In this document: piece by piece, positions 41,085 through 44,923 of the stretch
Position numbering within the stretch: position 1 is the stretch's first letter
Layout: every line of letters begins with the position of its first letter
Source of the DNA: Bacteroidales bacterium
GTDB lineage: Bacteria > Bacteroidota > Bacteroidia > Bacteroidales > WCHB1-69
Assembly: GCA_016288655.1 (NCBI GenBank)
Contig: JAEEKX010000006.1
Location: 1-44,923 of the forward strand
DNA length: 44,923 nt
Reading direction: 5' to 3'
The notes under the pieces: generated by a model
What the model was told of the DNA's origin: nothing
The model's input: the letters and a program-made list of their open reading frames with translations, nothing else
Database searches by the model: none
Made by a program: the position numbers and the translations under genes

Positions 41085-44000
41085 CTATCGTTTGATGAAC
41101 TTGGAGATGGAAGAGTGTTGCTCGGTAGTGAGAGTGTGGATAAAATAGAGTCCATTGGTCAGACTGTTGACATTGAGGGTGTTCAGCTGTTCGGCTTGCC
41201 CATTGAAACTCATAAGCTGACGGCCGCTCAAGTCGTATATCACGATTTGCTGCATCGGTTCGGAGCATTGAACATGGAGCATACCCGTGGTAGGGTTGGG
41301 AAATACACGGGTAAGTATCTCCTCGCGGTTTGCAATACCTACATTGTCGTCCGTATCTTCCACACACAAGGTACCCATGCCAGGGAGAACGATATTGTCC
41401 ACCCAAGCGCAGTCACTGCCGTCGATGACACCAGAATCCTTCTGGTAGCTGAATTTGAAGGTGTGCGTGCCGGGTGCGACTGGAAAGGAGGCCTGCGACC
41501 AACCGGTGTGCCCCGTTTGGCTGTCCATCTCGGTGTCGTCGATGTAAAACTTGAAGAAGTCATAGCCGTCTTCAGAAGAGACTTTGCGGAAATAGGAGAT
41601 GCTTGTAGCGGCGGAGCAGTTGATTGTGATGAAGAATTCAGATTGCTCGTTGTTGTCCAAGTCCTGTTTGGAACGGATGCAGTAGTTGCCGGCGTAGGGT
41701 TGCTCATTGGTGACGAACCAGGGGTTGTGGTTGGTCTGCCACCCATAGGAGGTTAGGTCGCCTGTTTCGAAGGTCTCCGTAACACTACCGACTGTCAAGT
41801 AGATCGTGTCCACAATGATGTCCGGGCCTACCACGCATTTCAAGTAGAGCGGTACAATGGTCAGGTCTGGGATGGAGGCGTCGATCAACACTTGATACTG
41901 GGCGGTTGCAGTGGCCCCAGCAGGCAGCTCCGTAATGTTCTGGGCCGGGGTGTTCACAGTCACTAAGCTGTAATGGCTGGTGAGGTGCAAGACAGCATCG
42001 GTCAGGGGGCTGTGGCCGATGTTGGAGTACGTCACCGTCACGTTGGCCGTGTCGCCAGGAGCGAAGGAGGTGCTGTTGTTCGTGTTGTCAAGGGCCACGT
42101 TCTCAATGGAAAATATCGGAGTCGCAACCATTATTGTGACATACTTGGTGGTGGTTTCATTGCCGAAGGTGGTGGTGATGACAAAGGGAATCACATCGCC
42201 ATCTTGGGCGTCGGCAGGCAGCACGATGCTGAATGCGTTGTGGTGCGTGCTGGTGGCACCAGCAGCAATGCTGTTGTCGCTCACGCTATTTTGGAGGATG
42301 ACCACGCCAGGATAGTTGCTGCTGAGCGTGGCGGTGACATTGGTGGCCGTGGCCACGCCGTAGTTGGTCAGGTCCACATTCATATAAACGGTGGAACCTG
42401 GTTGAGGGACACTCTGCTCCGACAAGGAGGAAGAGGAAACAGCCACAAAGGGGCCTGCCGGGGCGATGACCTGCACGGTCTTGAAGTATTGGATGTGGTT
42501 TTGTGCTGAAACAGCCAACTCATAATCCCCCTGGATGTTGGCAGCGCTGAAGGTGAGGTTGGCATAACCTGCGGCATCCGTGAAGGCGGCGGCTACCAAC
42601 TCGTTGTTGTAGGTCAGGGCCACGTAGGCGTAGGGTACGGTTTGCACGTTATAGCTGGTACTTCCCACCAAGAGAAAATCGTCGGAGTTGACGGTTAAGT
42701 TGGATGGAATCCCCATATACGGCTTCAGGGAAGGATCGCCCATCAGGTGGTAAGCTTCCCAGTAATACTGCTTCAGATCCGAGCTTGAGCCTTCCACCGC
42801 CAGATCGCCGGCGGTCATATAGCCCGCGATGCTGGTGACCCAGGCATTGTGATTCTCCCCGTGTGTATGGAAGATTCTGTCGTAGGCCCCCAGACCGTTG
42901 GCATTGTATGTCGGGGTGGAGTCGATGGTGCTTCGGAAGCCGACAGACCAGTAAAAGTCCTCATCCCAGTAAGTGATGTCGGACCCGCCGATATAGCCGA
43001 CCGCCCCCTTGTTGGCGGCACGCAAGACCGCTTCGGCAAAACACTCCGGATTCGCAAATGTGCATGACAAACAGCAGTTTCCTATCATAAAACCATATTT
43101 GTCAGCATTGTTCATGTATGGCACATGGTCGCAGGTGAACGCGGGCTCGTTCCAACCATATCCGGAACCGTGAGCTGTGTAGTTGACCCAACCACATCCG
43201 GCACTGATTTCCTGTCGGATGGTCGCAGCCTCGCTGGAACAGTCATACAGATGCTTGTACACCGTGGTGTAGTTGTGCGTGGTGGAGGTGGTGTTGATGT
43301 AATTGTCGAAGATATAATTGATCTGACCGTTGAGATGGGTGGGAGCCCAGGTATCATCGTTGCCGGCAATCAACACAGCCTTGCCCAGGTAAGATGGATC
43401 CGGCATAGTATATTGCTCGTACATCAAAGTCTTCTCGATCTGCGGAAGCAGTTGGCTGATGTCCTGAGCCGAGAAACGGCCGTAGTAACAGTCTGGCAGA
43501 TGGTCACCGCTGGTCCATGTGGCATAGTACAAGTCTGTCTTGTGGTTCTGAGTTCCCGTGAAAGCGGGTATCTGTTCAACATCGCCGATGAGCAGGAGAA
43601 AGGTGGGCGCCGGGTTCTCGGCCGTGGCATTGGCGTATTCCGCTTGGATATAGTTGCTGATGGCTGTGGTCGTAGTGCCGGTGGTGCTCGTGTAGGCGAC
43701 TTCCACGAGGTAGCCGATACGTTTTTTCCAGTTGACGAAAGCCATCAGTTGCTCATTGTTGGCAAACATATCGTGGGCGATAATCAGATACTTGATAGGG
43801 GAGATGTTGAACTCGTTGCGCGTGTTCATCGGGTTGATGACGGCCTCCTTGGCCGTGTGGAACATCGGACTATGGTACTTGTCCTTCATCTCCAAGGTGG
43901 CCGGAATGTTGGCATTCTCGTAGGTGATTTCCACCTCAATGTGGCTATAGACATGGATTTTGTTCGTGACAGGGTTGTAGGTCACGGGGCTCACTATCAC

Positions 44001-44486
44001 ATTGGCTATGGTCACATCACGCATAGTGCCAATCTTGTGGGCGGTGACCACCTCCGGTTGCGAGGCGTAGAAAGCATCGGTTCGATAGACAGCTTCGTTC
44101 ATGTTGAAGGGACGTTCTCCCGTATCGGACTTGGAACAGCTCGGCTGGCAGGGCATCACAGGATAAAGCACATTCAAGGCGGCAGCATCGTATTCCTCGT
44201 AGTCTGCCGTCACAATGTTGACATGAATCTCGTCGCACAAGGGGATCTCAATCAGCTTGGTGAGCTCCGGCAATGACGGGAATCCAACTTTCGTGGAGTT
44301 GTCATAGCCATCCATGGTGAGGGATGTATAGCGGGCATCTCCGGCTTTTACCACGCTACTCTGCAGTTTGGGTGTGGTGAACTCGATGGCAAGCTTGCTC
44401 ATCGTGTTCTGGCGTATGGTGTAGCTCTGTGCGCTCAAGAAGAGGATGCTAACCATCAAGGTGCTGAATGATAATAACTTTTTCAT
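41085..44486 (-). CDS. Lysine-gingipain-like C25 cysteine peptidase with T9SS sorting domain
   Basis: 1,133 residues from the ATG at 44486, which gives a clean signal peptide (MKKLLSFSTLMVSILFLSAQ); the frame is open 57 bases further. A propeptide comes first, then a C25 domain. His439 is in VNYTAHGSGYGW and Cys472 in MIGNCCLSCTF. The stretch GYIGGSDITYWDEDFYWSVG and YYWEAYHLMGDPSLKPY follow, very like Kgp of Porphyromonas gingivalis. Two CARDB-like Ig modules and a MAM/jelly-roll-like domain lead to a sorting domain (VFPNPTTGMLHV, LTNGLYFIHTL, SKFIKR). Likely surface-exposed. Codon use looks less GC-rich than the Rgp-like gene. Lys specificity is inferred from similarity only. Confidence 0.92.
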   Translation of the reverse strand: MKKLLSFSTLMVSILFLSAQSYTIRQNTMSKLAIEFTTPKLQSSVVKAGDARYTSLTMDGYDNSTKVGFPSLPELTKLIEIPLCDEIHVNIVTADYEEYDAAALNVLYPVMPCQPSCSKSDTGERPFNMNEAVYRTDAFYASQPEVVTAHKIGTMRDVTIANVIVSPVTYNPVTNKIHVYSHIEVEITYENANIPATLEMKDKYHSPMFHTAKEAVINPMNTRNEFNISPIKYLIIAHDMFANNEQLMAFVNWKKRIGYLVEVAYTSTTGTTTTAISNYIQAEYANATAENPAPTFLLLIGDVEQIPAFTGTQNHKTDLYYATWTSGDHLPDCYYGRFSAQDISQLLPQIEKTLMYEQYTMPDPSYLGKAVLIAGNDDTWAPTHLNGQINYIFDNYINTTSTTHNYTTVYKHLYDCSSEAATIRQEISAGCGWVNYTAHGSGYGWNEPAFTCDHVPYMNNADKYGFMIGNCCLSCTFANPECFAEAVLRAANKGAVGYIGGSDITYWDEDFYWSVGFRSTIDSTPTYNANGLGAYDRIFHTHGENHNAWVTSIAGYMTAGDLAVEGSSSDLKQYYWEAYHLMGDPSLKPYMGIPSNLTVNSDDFLLVGSTSYNVQTVPYAYVALTYNNELVAAAFTDAAGYANLTFSAANIQGDYELAVSAQNHIQYFKTVQVIAPAGPFVAVSSSSLSEQSVPQPGSTVYMNVDLTNYGVATATNVTATLSSNYPGVVILQNSVSDNSIAAGATSTHHNAFSIVLPADAQDGDVIPFVITTTFGNETTTKYVTIMVATPIFSIENVALDNTNNSTSFAPGDTANVTVTYSNIGHSPLTDAVLHLTSHYSLVTVNTPAQNITELPAGATATAQYQVLIDASIPDLTIVPLYLKCVVGPDIIVDTIYLTVGSVTETFETGDLTSYGWQTNHNPWFVTNEQPYAGNYCIRSKQDLDNNEQSEFFITINCSAATSISYFRKVSSEDGYDFFKFYIDDTEMDSQTGHTGWSQASFPVAPGTHTFKFSYQKDSGVIDGSDCAWVDNIVLPGMGTLCVEDTDDNVGIANREEILTRVFPNPTTGMLHVQCSEPMQQIVIYDLSGRQLMSFNGQAEQLNTLNVNSLTNGLYFIHTLTTEQHSSISKFIKR

Positions 44487-44524
44487 TATTTTGTATTTCT
44501 TTCCTTTTATCTCAAAATAGGTTG

Positions 44525-44532
44525 CAAAAATA
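44525..44532 (-). promoter_or_regulatory. -7 box of the Kgp-like gene
   Basis: TATTTTTG on the minus strand, 38 bp before the ATG at 44486. No good -33 element is seen. Leader repeat copy B lies another 125 bp upstream and could be a second start. The stretch 44533-44657 has no gene. Confidence 0.55.
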
Positions 44533-44657
44533 GCAAAATTCAAAAAACATCGGAATTATTCCTATGTGTCTTGTAAAAACAAAGAGATGTAGAAGATTCC
44601 ACGATTAGAGTACTACAAGATTGAAGGGGATAATTCCGTTTTGAAATATATTCTGTA

Positions 44658-44749
44658 GGGGACTTCTATTTTTTACTTCTTCGCGTTGCCGCCGACCTTG
44701 ATGCGAAGTCCGTTAAACATCAAGATACGCAAACAACGCTGCAAAATTA
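44658..44749 (-). repeat. Leader-like repeat, copy B
   Basis: On the minus strand: -7 box TAATTTTG (44749-44742), an ATG at 44720 opening a 15-codon mini-ORF (MFNGLRIKVGGNAKK, stop at 44673), then AGAAGTCCCC. GGACTTC at its start can pair with GAAGTCC at its end (44705-44711 with 44660-44666), or CTTCGC with the nearer GCGAAG. These are two exclusive folds. It lies 172 bp upstream of the Kgp-like start codon on the same strand. Confidence 0.7.
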
Positions 44750-44853
44750 ATTCTTTTAACTATTCATAGGATACAAAAAGTCCAAAAGGTTGCAGCTTGT
44801 TGATATTTTTTTTGTTTTAGTTGATTCAACTATTTGATTTTTTAGTTGGTTAA

Positions 44854-44922
44854 TCAATTCATTCCAAGACGCATTACTTGCTCGTACCGGCACAGGTTGT
44901 AGACCAGGTTTGTCAGGGTGTT
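44854..44922 (-). pseudogene. Transposase C-terminal end (cut by window edge)
   Basis: 22 codons and a stop on the minus strand read NTLTNLVYNLCRYEQVMRLG plus two residues. This looks like the end of a DDE transposase of the IS5/IS1182/IS4 sort, whose chains often end in a NLVYN..R.EQ..RL pattern. The rest lies outside the window, so it may be an intact element or a relic. Confidence 0.5.
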
Positions 44923-44923
44923 G

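Noticed and set aside
43125-44276. 383-codon plus-strand frame across the Kgp-like gene
   Set aside because: Antisense to a conserved C25 peptidase and without a domain of its own.

Overview
The window comes from a GC-rich member of the Bacteroidales (Bacteroidota). The signs are: -7 promoter boxes of the Bacteroidota form TAnnTTTG ahead of many genes; large secreted proteins with C-terminal sorting domains of the type IX secretion system (T9SS); a fused secDF; the nusB-DUF1573-yajC-YbbR cluster; a PlsC/GNAT acyltransferase pair of the glycine-lipid type; and a long-tailed ribosomal protein S16. I cannot name the genus from sequence alone.

Layout. 1-2.0 kb: the end of an acyl-CoA dehydrogenase gene, then etfB and etfA. 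2.0-4.4 kb: an AT-rich island carrying a higBA toxin-antitoxin pair, an inverted-repeat element and small membrane-protein ORFs. The island is bounded by two copies of the etfA 3' end whose six base differences are all synonymous. 4.4-11.5 kb, minus strand: pepD, then a TetR regulator downstream of a two-gene 2-hydroxyacyl-CoA dehydratase/activase unit. 11.6-15.5 kb, plus strand: a T9SS cargo protein, a carboxynorspermidine-synthase-type dehydrogenase and a small membrane protein. 15.5-18.7 kb, minus: nusB, a DUF1573 lipoprotein, yajC, a YbbR-like protein and metF. 18.7-22.4 kb, minus: an arginine-gingipain-like C25 peptidase. 22.8-23.6 kb, plus: tRNA-Arg(ACG) and rpsP. 23.7-32.3 kb, minus: dnaN, a PAP2 phosphatase, a NamZ-type muramidase, a TPR/propeller/OmpA protein of PorE architecture, and secDF. 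32.5-40.2 kb, plus: an MFS transporter, an M16 peptidase, a lipoprotein, a sugar kinase-RapZ fusion, and the two lipid acyltransferases. 40.2-44.9 kb: a small membrane protein, transposase relics, a three-copy leader-like repeat and a lysine-gingipain-like C25 peptidase.

How the parts fit. The cell exports large adhesive cysteine peptidases through Sec (SecDF, YajC) and probably T9SS. The PorE-like protein may anchor that machine to peptidoglycan. The NamZ-type muramidase and the AmgK-like kinase fused to a RapZ C-terminal domain point to use or sensing of MurNAc/amino sugars. Acyl-CoA dehydrogenase with EtfAB and the dehydratase/activase pair suggest fermentation of amino acids or short acyl-CoAs, which suits a peptide-eating bacterium.

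The most unusual items are the etfA-bounded higBA island, the Rgp-like plus Kgp-like gingipain pair, the three-copy leader repeat with a 15-codon mini-ORF, a possible degenerate aspartyl-protease-like domain at the end of the PorE-like protein, and the kinase-RapZ fusion.
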